Shown here piece after piece: positions 36,863 to 47,248 of a stretch of 64,000 nucleotides of DNA. The position numbers were made by a program, and so were the translations under genes. This stretch comes from Polytrichum commune (taxonomy: Eukaryota; Streptophyta; Polytrichopsida; Polytrichales; Polytrichaceae). Every line of letters begins with the position of its first letter. The stretch's first letter is position 1. The notes under the pieces were generated by a model, which did no database searches, was not told where the DNA came from, and was given only the letters and a program-made list of their open reading frames with translations. The stretch spans positions 43,238,758-43,302,757 of the forward strand of contig OX485805.1 of the NCBI GenBank assembly GCA_950295325.1, read 5' to 3'.

Positions 36863-39158
36863 TTGGACACTTAAGAGACTCGTGAAAATATAAAGTTTAT
36901 CGATCAAGAGAGAGAGGAAAGATTAGAGACATTAAAGAAATCATTGAGAGGAAGAGAAAATTAAACAAGATCGGAATGAGAATGTATGAGGTTGCATGCA
37001 AGAACATTTGATAATTGAACGCATGTATCTTCCTAAATCAATGTCGCTATGAGTCTAAGAGTTATTAAGTTTCCAATATGAACCAAATCATAATTAATCC
37101 CTTACGTATCTATTTCATTCTAGTAACATTCTTCATATTATAACGATTCTTGAACCTAGGTTATCTAAGATTCATAACTATGATTAATTGCCTAAGGAAA
37201 TTAAATACAACGAGTGGTATGAATATAAAAGGTGTTTTGAATGGGAAATTTATTATGATGAAATCAAGCATATAATAATAATATTGAAAATTTTGTAATT
37301 GGATCTATCCAACTCTTAAAATAGACTATGATTGTTGTAGTTGAACTTTCATAAAATTAATAGATGTACTAAATTTTATGGCTATTTATAACTATAACAA
37401 AGATACAATGAATGTAGTAAAATAGAGTGATGTTATTTATAGCTGAACTAACATACATTAAGAATCTGCACTAAAAAAATTATAATCCAATTATAGCAGC
37501 GACTATAATACAACTATTGTGATTGTGCCAAAAATAGATTGTACCATGTATGGTTGAGGTTCCAAATGTCATTGGTACGAGAAGGATATTACCTATACGA
37601 GGGATTGAGAAATCAAAGAGGAATTATTGAGTTCGAGATAATGACTCAAAGATGCCTCTTCAAGAGTTGATAAGAAAATGGGAGGTTAATAGAGTTGGTA
37701 CCACACATGTGAAGAGAAAAATCTTTTGTACATGGAAAGAGTGTGTCCAACAACAACTTTGTTATTATTAAGTTGCTCTCCACGCATGTTTCAACGGAAA
37801 GAAGTTTTGGACATGAAGACTAACAATTAAGGGACTAGAAAGAAGAGTCGAGCGAGATTTTTTTCTGGAACAAAAGGTTAATTGGTTACTTGGTTACTTG
37901 GCTACTTTGACACTTGGCTATTTGCCACAAGGAGAAAGGTCACTTGGATACATGGTTAACCTAACATTTGACAAAAAGATATTTAGTTACATAGGCCCTT
38001 AATTACTTGCTACTCGGTTACTTGATTACTTGGCTACTAGCGATTTGGAGGAAAAGTAAACTTGTTACTTGAGTACTTGGGTACTAGCAATTTGGAGGAA
38101 AAATAATTGGTTACTTGGTTACTTGGTTACTTGGCTAAACTAGATGCCTAGAGGTCTCAAAGTGTCACACTTGCTAATTGCCAATACTTGTGTTCACCAA
38201 GAATGTGGCACAATTATGCACTTCAATTATAGATAGATAGATAGATGCATGCATGGTATCAAGTATAACATCAATGATGATATCGAAGAATCACACATGT
38301 GGGGGTCAAAATTGTAATACCAATCAAATATTGATATTTGGTGGGTATCTCAAGGTGAGAGAATCTTTGGATACTATTAAATGGGTCGATACCAGTTTAA
38401 CTCATATTGATATTAGGACGATTTGACCTTAGTACAAAGGCTCTTGCATGGTATATAGATCCAAAGGGTATTGAAAATAGAAAGTTCTTCGATACTCATA
38501 CCCTATCAATATCAAAAAAAGTGAACCCCTTGTTATAGATACCCAAATGATGTTTTAAAAAAAATGAAAAGAAAGATAGGATGAAAAGATGCTACCGATC
38601 CAACATTGCTTTGGACCCTATTGTAAACTCACCCCTAACCATATTTGTGACTCATAATGGTCTAAACATTGGTTTGCGACCCGTACTTAAACTTTGTGTA
38701 GGAAATCAAATGTTGTTGCAATAGGTTGCTTGGATTTATTTCATTCAAGATGAACATACAATCACTTAGCCAAATTTACAAAAGGTGGCACGGTGTTGCA
38801 GTACTTCACCCGTGGATCCCAATATGAACCCAACCTTAATCAAACTTAGTGTAAGTTGTTTGACTTTGGCAAATGAATTGTGGAACTAACTTATATCAAT
38901 GTTCTAAGTTTTGTTGTACCAAACAATACCCTTGGCTACATAACATTATTTAAGGCGTGCTTGCATTTCCTTTTGCATTATATAAAGTCCATCTACAATG
39001 GCACAAGCTAAATGGGTATTCCACATACACATTAGGCAAACATGTGCCTCATCCTACACGGTGGCTCCAAATCTAAGACTCAAAGAAAGAAAGAAAGAAA
39101 GAGACGATGCCGATGTTGTCACCAACAGGAATTATGTTATTGCTTCATTTTCAAGCTA
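36863..39158. other. AT-rich intergenic with simple repeats
   Basis: Contains a cluster of GGTTACTTGG-type decamer repeats (about 37878-38142), ATAG repeats (38227-38248) and an AAAG run (about 39084-39104). No gene or discrete transposon recognised. Confidence 0.5.
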
Positions 39159-39558
39159 CACTAAATAGGTAGATTAGTGTTGGAAACACTAATAGTCGAC
39201 GAAAACGCTAAATGTCAATTGTCTTCATAGTGTTAGAACACTAAATGTCAACTCTAACACTATTTGTACCAATTAGTAACTTTGAATATTTACAAAAGCG
39301 CATTTAGTGTTAGATGACATTTTTTGTAGATCTTCAAATGAAGAATTGGAGGTAGAATATGTGAGCCTCATAGACAATGTAATATGCTAGGAATTTGATA
39401 TTACAAAATTTAAACTTAATGGAACTCAACTTTGACAATGCAAAATAAAGACAAAGGAAATTGTAACACTAATTGTATTTTCAAGTGACATTTAGTGTTT
39501 TGGGTAACTATTGGCTGTAACACTAATCTTCATCTAACACTAATCTACCTATTTAGTG
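39159..39558. mobile_element. 400-bp MITE with 24-bp inverted repeats and TA duplication
   Basis: The left end CACTAAATAGGTAGATTAG (from 39159) is exactly inverted at the right end CTAATCTACCTATTTAGTG (to 39558). TA flanks both sides (39157-39158, 39559-39560). No coding capacity. Subterminal motifs of the type AACACTAA recur inside. TA duplication suggests the Tc1/mariner group despite the CACTA start. Confidence 0.8.
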
Positions 39559-40338
39559 TAGTCTAACTCTACATTCAATCTCAAAAGGATATCATGAAAA
39601 TTAGAGGGTCCCTGTCAATTAAATGCCTCCTTTCAAAGGTGAGCATCTTGACCGGACGCAGACAAGCTCCTAGGTTTTCTACATTGTTGGTTGACAATAG
39701 TTGGTTCACCCAGACCCCCCCCCCCCAACTATGCTTGGATGCACTAGATTTCAAGTGCTAGCAAGTTCACCCATCCAAGTACTAGGTATTGCTGCCTTAG
39801 GCAACTTAGCCTTGGAATTCCCATGGGATCCAGGGTTAAGACCTTGGATTTAAGCCACCATCATTGGACTTAAATATCTTAATCATTTACAAGAAATTGA
39901 CTTCAACAAAACTAAAAGAAATTGCATATTATATGATATTTTAAAACATAGAAACTTGGAACTTTTGTGGGCGAAATGTGGTTGTCCCGAATAGTGCCCG
40001 GGGTTCCATGAAATTATTCAGACTTTTGTGGTTATGGTGGAAGGCGATGATGGAAAAAGGTGGAATCTTCAAAGGAAATTTTAAACACCAAAACCCAACT
40101 CCCTTCAATGCAAAACGCGTGCAATTGATTGAGTATTTCTCGAGTTTCTTGAATCCAGTCGAAGTCCTCAGCGGAGGTTGAAATGAACGAACTCCCGACA
40201 GTTCAATCCCACATGAATCAAAACCCTGCATCCTGATGTCAATGAGGCTGTGAAGTGGACAATCCAAGCAGATGTGAACTCTAATTGTAGGCTGAAGATT
40301 ATGAGAGCGTAATTGATGAAAGGTTAACGTAATCTACC
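39559..40338. other. Intergenic, nothing coding recognised
   Basis: Holds a 12-C homopolymer (39715-39726). The open frames of 67-108 codons on both strands around 39941-40267 overlap and carry no motif. Confidence 0.45.
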
Positions 40339-40610
40339 TTCACAAGGAGCATTTGGGAAATTTCCGCATGGTAAAAGGGATGGTTTTCCCACTATGAACA
40401 TTTTCACTTTGATATAATTCCCTCCTTTTCAGGGGAATTCTTATGTTTTTCCCACACACAAGAGGGAATTGTGCCAAGAGGGAATGTTGTAAATCGCCCT
40501 TGTGATGTAAATCGTCCTTCAAAAGGAGGGAATTATGTCAAAGTGGGAATGGTCATAGTGGGAAACCATCCCTTTTCTCATGCGGGAATTTCCCAAATGC
40601 TCTTTGTGAA
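40339..40610. mobile_element. 272-bp foldback MITE-like element
   Basis: The left arm from 40339 (TTCACAAGGAGCATTTGGGA) pairs with the right arm ending at 40610 (TCCCAAATGCTCTTTGTGAA) over roughly 95 bp, with a short spacer. The target duplication is unclear, so the superfamily is unassigned. Confidence 0.8.
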
Positions 40611-41537
40611 ATGATACCCACTGTAAGGTGGAAGACTGGAACGAAACACCAAATTTACCCGTGGAATCCGCAACCTGTTGTGAAAAGCAACACACCTCTC
40701 ATTAGATTTGCGAATGCAAGAGCAACCATATTAGGGAGAGATAGAATCCTCCTGCAATGTGGTATGAGGGCTGCTTCACACTATGGCCGTTGAAGTCAAG
40801 AGGCCGTGGGATTGAGTGGCCAAACTTTGTTAAGAATCCAAACAAATGGCTGAAAATAACCAATAAAATATAGGAATTGGAGCCTTCGGCTGGGCACTGT
40901 GTGAAACCTCCAAAGGCCAAGCCCAAAGTCCAAACCCAAAGGAGCATCCCACTTTATTCCTTGCTTAAAACAACCCCTCCAATCTAACGGCCAAGATCTT
41001 GTCAATGATTGATTTTTTGATGAAAAAAAACCAACGGCCTCTCAATCATAGTGTGGGTTTCCATTCATGTCTGACTCAAACTTCCTTCGAGAGTCCGTCA
41101 CCTTCTTCAAAAAGTGACCATTTTCAAATGCAACGGTCTTTGAACTTTGGCCTTAGTGTGAAGAGTCAAGAGGCCAAAAACTTTTGGTTTCTTGCAATTT
41201 GATTGGTGGAAATCGACGGCCTCTCGACTTTCGGCCGTAGTGTGAAGCGCCCTTGAATTTTCAGCAAACTTGAATTCCAGCTCAAGATTGAATAAACGAG
41301 CAGCGGCAAGTTGCACCTGATGATCGATTTACATCGCGAGCAGCATAGGCAAGATCATTTGAGTGAGCAAGTGGGAGCAAAGCCCCTATATAATGACCTT
41401 GCAAAGCTAGAAGTGACCGACCTAGGACCATTTCCTAGAGTCTTTGATCTCCATCATGAGAGCTGGTAGATAAACCCACGTGGTAAATATCAAGCATGCG
41501 GGTGTACAAAGATCTTCTCATCTTGAGATACCCATCA
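40611..41537. other. Intergenic, no gene supported
   Basis: Unremarkable sequence apart from short repeated phrases such as AACGGCC and TAGTGTGAAG (41036-41245) that look like old repeat debris. Confidence 0.4.
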
Positions 41538-41909
41538 CAGATAGATAGATAGAAACTTCGGTCCCTTTTTAGCAATGGGCCGGCGTGAATAAAGTGTCCG
41601 TTCATAATGTCAATGACCCGATGCCCACCGGACAAGGGGACATTGCGGCAATACTACTCTCCCCTTTCGAGGATGGACACTATAGTGACACATTATACTA
41701 GTTCCTAGCTAGGCACTAGTGCCTTGAAGATATTGGACACGGTATCCCCCCAAAGGGCTTGGACGTACCCATACAACAAAGTCCAAGGACCCCCCACCAT
41801 AGTTGGGTGGACTAAGGTGGTGAGCACCACGCCGACATGGGGAATAGAACCCACAACCTCCTCATTGGGGGCCATGAGCCCTAACCACCAAGCCAAGGCC
41901 CGTGGTGCC
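41538..41909 (-). mobile_element. tRNA-derived SINE, copy 1
   Basis: Read on the minus strand, the head at about 41909 carries a box-A-like TGGCTTGGTGGTTAG and, some 35 nt on, a box-B-like GGGTTCTATTCCC, the internal RNA polymerase III promoter of tRNAs. A ~300-bp body follows and the element ends in a (CTAT)n tail at about 41540-41552. ATACCCATCACA (41528-41539) and ATACCCACCACA (41911-41922) form a 12-bp target duplication with one mismatch. Copy 2 at 53719-54088 has the same limits. Confidence 0.82.
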
Positions 41910-42798
41910 CATACCCACCACACATCAATATTCGACTGGTATAACAATTTTGATACTCACAAGTAAGCCCTTCGATACCATTATTCATGTTGATTATTGA
42001 TACCATGCATTCACCTATATACCAAACCAAGATTGGTAGATATGCATAGTGCGGTTGCTAGGCACGTAGGTCCCGAGGTTTCGGCAATGATGACAGGGTG
42101 GCACCCCGCTACGGATGCTAGTGACGTGTAGGGAGAGTCGTGGTTCTCTTTTTGCCATTACTCGTGGTCCATATAGAATACCTCGGGCAATCCGACGTGT
42201 ATTTGAGCATGTTGGTCTATCCTACTCAAGAGTCCTCTTGGTGCAGGGTGGGGTTTACTGCCTATCTTGCGGTGGGTGGGCTCTTGGCTTCTTACTTACC
42301 TAGCTAGTTTTTTTTTGTTCCCGTTGAGTAGAGAGAAGATTTCACAAGGGGAATCGAACTGCCAACCACTCCATTCAAAAATGGGTACCTCTCCACTATC
42401 ACATGGTAGTTTAGGGTCATCTTGGACCCTCGTGGTCCAATTCAATAAGGACCACTGTATATAAGAACCAAAGGTTGTGACCATGTGATTGTCAGGGGCG
42501 GCTCGTGCTTAACTACATGCAAACACCTCTGACCCACTATTATCTAGAATCTAGTGGGCGAGCAAACCTACATGAGAACTCACCCTTAGTAGGGAAGGTC
42601 TTTATAGAGATGGAACCGGCTACACCAAGGCAATCATAGTGGGATGATGGGGCAGATTGCGGTAATATTTTGTTGATAGTCATAAGTGCCAACCTATGTT
42701 TAGTCGAGAATCTACTTGGATTATATTCATGAACACACACTTTAAATTCATGGGCCCAGTGAATTTAACCAAGAAGGTGAGTAATGTTTTCTTTAGAT
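41910..42798. other. Intergenic with a second tRNA-like region
   Basis: Apart from the tRNA-like block at 42300-42484, nothing was recognised. The stretch 42490-42760 is moderately GC-rich without a coding frame. Confidence 0.4.
42300..42484 (-). repeat. Possible second SINE family or tRNA relic
   Basis: On the minus strand TGTGATAGTGGAG (box A-like) precedes GGCAGTTCGATTCCCC (good box B) by roughly 35 nt. No second copy occurs in the window and no cloverleaf could be closed, so it is not called a tRNA gene. Confidence 0.35.
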
Positions 42799-43050
42799 TC
42801 ACTACATCATTTATAACACAAGTACACTAAATATCATATTTAGTGTCACTTACTATTTTAGAATTATGCAATGCTATATTTGTTTTTATCGCATATCTCG
42901 TTTTTTTACCAACAAATGTGTAAATTGATTGTTTGGACACTATGGAACATTAACAACTTTACTTGGTCAAAAATTGCATCAATGGTAAGAATATATAGCA
43001 TTGTTTAAATCCAAATAGTAAGTGACAATAAGTTTTGTATTCAGTGTAGT
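42799..43050. mobile_element. ~250-bp MITE-like element
   Basis: The left part (from CACTACATCA, about 42800) and the right part (to CAGTGTAGT, about 43050) are imperfect inverted repeats that share TGTCACTTACTATTT in inverted order (about 42846-42860 and 43013-43028). An internal perfect hairpin lies at about 42823-42846. The ends resemble those of the 39159 element and may belong to the same group. Confidence 0.5.
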
Positions 43051-43134
43051 CTCCATAGAGACTGTCATAGACACAAAACACAAAACATAATATGAATTGT
43101 CTCTTTAGTTGAAAGGACCATAGACTTGGTTACT

Positions 43135-43793
43135 TAGCGCCAGTTCACACATGGTCCTAAATCCCAAGTCTTCACTCCAAGTCACTTGAGGTCAATGTGT
43201 GCAGTCTCAAGCCTTGAGGGCATGGAAGTTAGGACTTACCACTTCACATGGAGTCCCAAGTCCTAAGTTCCAAATATGATATGGATGCCTACACACTGGG
43301 GGGGGGGGAGTTGCCCATTACAACCATCCAGTGCAACTTGGCCATTGTGACTCATGGCAATGAAATGCATAAACAATCATTTTGGTTGTCAATTGAAGGT
43401 TTTTGGTTGCAATTTTTGGATAATTAGCAATCACATGCCTCTAGTTGACAACTGAGATGAATTATTTATGCACTATTTTGCCATGAGTTGCAATAGCCAA
43501 GTCACAATGGACAGCTGTGATGGACCAATTTATTTCTAGTGACATGGCACACATTTTTTTGGAGGTGATGCATATGACTTGTGTTGAGGGTTGGGTCGAG
43601 CAAAAAAACTAGACCCAACTCTCAACACAAGCCTTGAGAATTTTTGCATAAAATAATCAAGATCTTACTTTAATAAATATAAAACCATTTTAATAGGTTT
43701 TTTAGGCTCCAAAGTTGGGTCATTGCCTCCATGTTGGGACTTGGTAACATGGATGGGATTTGGGACATGAGGCCCCATGCACACCGGCCCTAA
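43135..43793. mobile_element. Imperfect long foldback with nested hairpins
   Basis: The outer ends (GCGCCAGTTCACACATGG at left; complement of GGGCCGGTGTGCATGGGG at right) are weakly inverted. Inside, a block with CTCATGGCAATGAAATGCAT (about 43350) is inverted near 43470-43495. A 23-bp-arm hairpin sits at 43578-43631. A poly-G tract occurs near 43298-43308. Boundaries are uncertain. Confidence 0.45.
43578..43631. repeat. 23-bp-arm hairpin
   Basis: CTTGTGTTGAGGGTTGGGTC and its near-perfect complement (43609-43631) are separated by an eight-base loop containing seven A. Two mismatches in the arms. Confidence 0.85.
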
Positions 43794-44497
43794 CATTACA
43801 ACTAATTAAGCCTTCTTGTTGAGCCATGCTTGTAGACATGAGTGTAGGTAAGGTAGTCGGGTGTTAAAGTAATAGTAACTCATGAATGTCACCTAACCCA
43901 TATAATTTTGGACATGACAAAACCCATGGAAACAATTGGGGAAGACTTAAAAGGTGATTCATATAACATCTAGGTGCCACAAATATGTTTATTAAGAAAA
44001 TCACATTATTATTTCATGTTATTTCATAAATAAATTGATAATTGGGTAATAATTTATAAGGTAAAATCTCACAAACTCTCACAACAATACATACAATTGT
44101 GGCAGTCACTCAACTCACATTATTTACCCGGCAATAGTCTAACAGTGTCGTACACCTCTCCATGAGGAGTGCCCAAAACACCATGGGCACAAGGGGGACC
44201 CCGGAGTGACACCCGGGACTTGTGGCGCCGTTGGTGAGAGGGCCCAAGTGATTCTAGTGTGGGTGAGGGCATGGCCACCGTTGGCGCCAACGGTGGCCTC
44301 AACTGCACATTAGCGGTGACTCCGCCTGGTAACCCCCCCATTGGCCCTCTGCTACCCGAAAAGGGCGTCCCGGCCCCGGCACTTTCCTGCCCCGCCTCTA
44401 CAAGGTGCAGGGCCCATTTTCTCACTGCAAAGCTCAAGGTCTCCGCTTTACTTTGTACGTGCCTCCGCGTTTTGTCTTCTACCTAGGAGTTTCTGTC

Positions 44498-45538
44498 ATG
44501 GCGGGAGGGAGGAAGCAAACTCCCGCAAGGGTGCCGAATGAGGGAGGGCTTGCAAAGCCTAGTGTGAAGGGAAAGAATTTCAACAGGGCAGAGGAGGAAC
44601 AACTCTGCAGATCGGTATTGTACGTGTCGCAGGATCGAATCGTGGGAAACCAGCAAAAAACGGGTGTTTTTTGGGAGCGCATTTTGGAGCACTACGATGA
44701 GCACAGACCGGATGCACCGCGGCCCCAACGTAGTTTGGAAACCAAGTGGGGTCTAATCAAGCACGACGTTTCTAGCTTTTGCGGCGTGTACTCACAGGTG
44801 TTGAGGTTGAACAAATCGGGCACCTCGGTTGCAGATACACTTCGCAGGTCTCGGGAGCTGTACCAGCAGAAGTCGGCCAAAAAACAAGAGTTCGCCTTCG
44901 AGCATTGTTGGATCTTACTAAAGGACCACCTGAAGTGGGCAGATGGGTGGTCGGCACCCAAGGCCACCTCCACGAGCATGCGTCTCCCTGCACAATCTGC
45001 CAGCCCGCCTGCCAACCACGGCGATGGTACCCGGAGCTCAGGAGGATATGGGCAGTCTGAGGGGGATGGCCATGGATCGCAGCGTGCGGCGAACTCCCGT
45101 CCAGGTGGATCGAAGGCAGCCAGGGAGGAGTTGAGGAGTGCGAGTGCGAGAGAGGCTGCCATCTTCGCCCAAGCAGATGCCACAAGGACTATGGTTGCGG
45201 CACAGATGAAGAAGGCGGTGTTGTTGGAGGATCAGAACATGCTGCTACTGATGACAATGCCGGAAGACAAAATTACGACTGCCGAGGCAAGGGAGTACTT
45301 GCGCCTGTGTAGGGGGGATGAACTCAAAAAAATGCGGCGCAAGCTGGCTGCGGAAGAGGACCGCGAGCGCACCGATGCAGCCAGCGTGGACGAAGAGGGC
45401 GGCAGATCCTCGGTGACTAAACGTCGCCGGCAGAGACAGGGAGGTAGCGAGTACGAGGAGGGGAAGGGTTCGCAGCGTGGCTGCGACCGCAGCGACGAAG
45501 AGGCTGCAGCAGGGAGGGTTGCGGTGTGGCAACAGTAG
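44498..45538 (+). CDS. Harbinger ORF1, Myb/trihelix-like DNA-binding protein
   Basis: A 346-aa intact frame. The N-terminal basic stretch leads into a Myb/SANT-like trihelix region: KNFNRAEEEQLCRSVLYVSQ, then VFWERILEHYDEHRP, RSLETKWGLIKHDVSSFCGV and FEHCWILLKDHLKW (residues about 25-150). The C-terminal half is polar and highly charged with coiled-coil-like KKMRRKLAAEEDRERTDAA, as in the NAM-associated-type C-terminal region of plant Harbinger ORF1 proteins. In this superfamily ORF1 binds the element and helps bring the transposase into the nucleus. The start at 44498 follows TCTGTC; an upstream in-frame start at 44405 has only a non-conserved extension. A further open frame (45729-46043) may be a displaced C-terminal part. 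Confidence 0.85.
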   Translation: MAGGRKQTPARVPNEGGLAKPSVKGKNFNRAEEEQLCRSVLYVSQDRIVGNQQKTGVFWERILEHYDEHRPDAPRPQRSLETKWGLIKHDVSSFCGVYSQVLRLNKSGTSVADTLRRSRELYQQKSAKKQEFAFEHCWILLKDHLKWADGWSAPKATSTSMRLPAQSASPPANHGDGTRSSGGYGQSEGDGHGSQRAANSRPGGSKAAREELRSASAREAAIFAQADATRTMVAAQMKKAVLLEDQNMLLLMTMPEDKITTAEAREYLRLCRGDELKKMRRKLAAEEDRERTDAASVDEEGGRSSVTKRRRQRQGGSEYEEGKGSQRGCDRSDEEAAAGRVAVWQQ

Positions 45539-46052
45539 GGGGTGGGTCTCAGGGTGCTGAGGAAGACGATGGCGATGGCGATTGCGTCATCTCCCTCGCA
45601 CAGGGCTCCAGGGGCAATTGCACTGGAGGTACGAGTCTGGGTGCGAAGGCAATGCGAGTCTGGGTGCAGCAAACACTGGGAGGCAGTGGGCGGATTTCGA
45701 CGCCACTACCGGGAATGCTAACTAGGCTATGGATGTACTGGACACCGAGCACCGTTTAGGGATGTGGGCACAGACACGGTCTGTGACCCAATCAAATGCT
45801 GGGGTGAATGCAGAATATGGTGGGGGATTCAATCGTAGCTGGTTGGACATGGATCGTGTGGATCCATGCCAGCCCACACAAGCCTCCAATATGGGATCAG
45901 CAATGATGCAGGATGGCAATGTCAATTGGATAGGAACACATAATGGTAGAATGCAAGGCAATCGCGCAGATGTAGACCAGTATGTTGAACCAGGACAAGA
46001 CAATGTGGATGTAGAATTGAGCCTACATGGGCAATTTTATTGACAATACAAA
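45539..46052. other. Spacer between the two Harbinger genes
   Basis: Contains the 104-codon plus frame 45729-46043 (begins MDVLDTEHRLGMWAQ), rich in N, G, Q and D and without a known motif. It could be a remnant C-terminal exon of ORF1 or chance. Confidence 0.35.
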
Positions 46053-47248
46053 TCAGTCATGCATGTTGGCACCTTTCAAAGCCCACAAGTGTTCAATAAG
46101 ATCACCTCTCAAAGCATAATGTGTGTCTGCATTCTCTATCTCCTCTGTATGTGCTGTGAATTTGTCTAATGTCATACCTCTACGCAATGCCACATTGTCC
46201 ACTACTGCGCTACCAAGGACATTCTCCAGTCCAGGCACATCACGCTCATCCTTTAGAATCATGTTGTGAAGTATACAACAAGCAAACATAATGTCAGCTA
46301 TTATATCCAAACTCCATTGCCGGCACGGATTACGGATGATAGAAAACCGGGCTTGCAAGACTCCAAAACACCGCTCGACATCTTTGCGGCATGCCTCCTG
46401 TCTAGAAGCAAAGTGTTTTCTTTTCTCATCGTCGGGTTAGTGAATGCTTTGCACAAAGCAACTCCAAGGTGGATAGATACCATCTGCCAGCAAGTAGTAT
46501 CGGTTGTACTTTTGGCCATTAATCTTAAATGTCATGTCACTTGCCTTCCCCATGAGCATATCATGCACGAGTGGAGATCGATCCAAGACATTCAAGTCAT
46601 TGTTCGAACCCAGGAGACCAAAAAAAATGTGCCATATGTGGAGACTTTGATCTGCCACCGCTTCAAGTATGATGGACCATTTGCCTTCTCTGTCTCCATA
46701 ATCGCCTTGCCAGGCAACCGGACAATTCTTCCAATCGTAATGCATGCAATCCAAGGAGGCAAACATACCGGGAAATCCACGTGCCTTGTTTATTCCCAAC
46801 TGCTGAACGAAATCTGCCCGGGTGGGTTGCCTCAAGTGGTAATCCCCTAACTCTGCACGCACTGCAACACAAAACCGCTTCATGCACTCCATGGCCATGG
46901 ACTCATTGGTCCTACAATAATCATCCATGGCATCTGCGCACACACCCAGTGCAAGCATCCGCAAGGCGGCAATGATTTTTTGTCGTGAAGATAACCCAAT
47001 CAAACCACAAGCATCCCTTTTTGCATAAAATAGCTATTGCGTGTGCACACCCTATCCAAGATTGTCAAAAACAATGACCTCCTCATGCGATAACGACGAC
47101 GGAAAAAAGAGGGACCCCAAACCGGAGCACCAACAAAATAATCCAAGTACATGCGCTCGTCCATGAGCACCCTAGCTCTCTCGATGTTTGCTCTCTTCCC
47201 TTGACCCGAACCACCGGCAACAGCCCGTCGGATCGGAGCCGCATCCAT
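46053..47248 (-). pseudogene. Harbinger DDE transposase (ALP1-like family), broken
   Basis: Three minus-strand pieces cover one protein: 47248-47000 (N-terminal, FRRRYRMRRSLFLTILDRV), 47003-46437 (first Asp in FASLDCMHYDWKNCP; second in YYLLADGIYPPWSCF) and 46436-46053 (Glu in CRKDVERCFGVLQARF, then MFACCILHNMI). The first junction is a one-base loss in an A-run near 47020, shifting the frame; the second is an in-frame TAA at 46439-46437. All three catalytic acids survive, so damage is recent. A coding-like frame continues upstream of 47248 through a TAG to about 47355 (MDAWMARLEEACQAF), so the true start may be further out with one more stop. Alone it cannot make active transposase. Confidence 0.92.

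Noticed and set aside
41850-41909. A functional tRNA gene
   Set aside because: Box A and box B are present, but the sequence is repeated with a 300-bp body and tail, and no closed acceptor stem was found: it is a SINE head.
44692-45185. 163- and 137-codon minus-strand frames
   Set aside because: Antisense shadows of the GC-rich ORF1 of the small Harbinger; no motif of their own.
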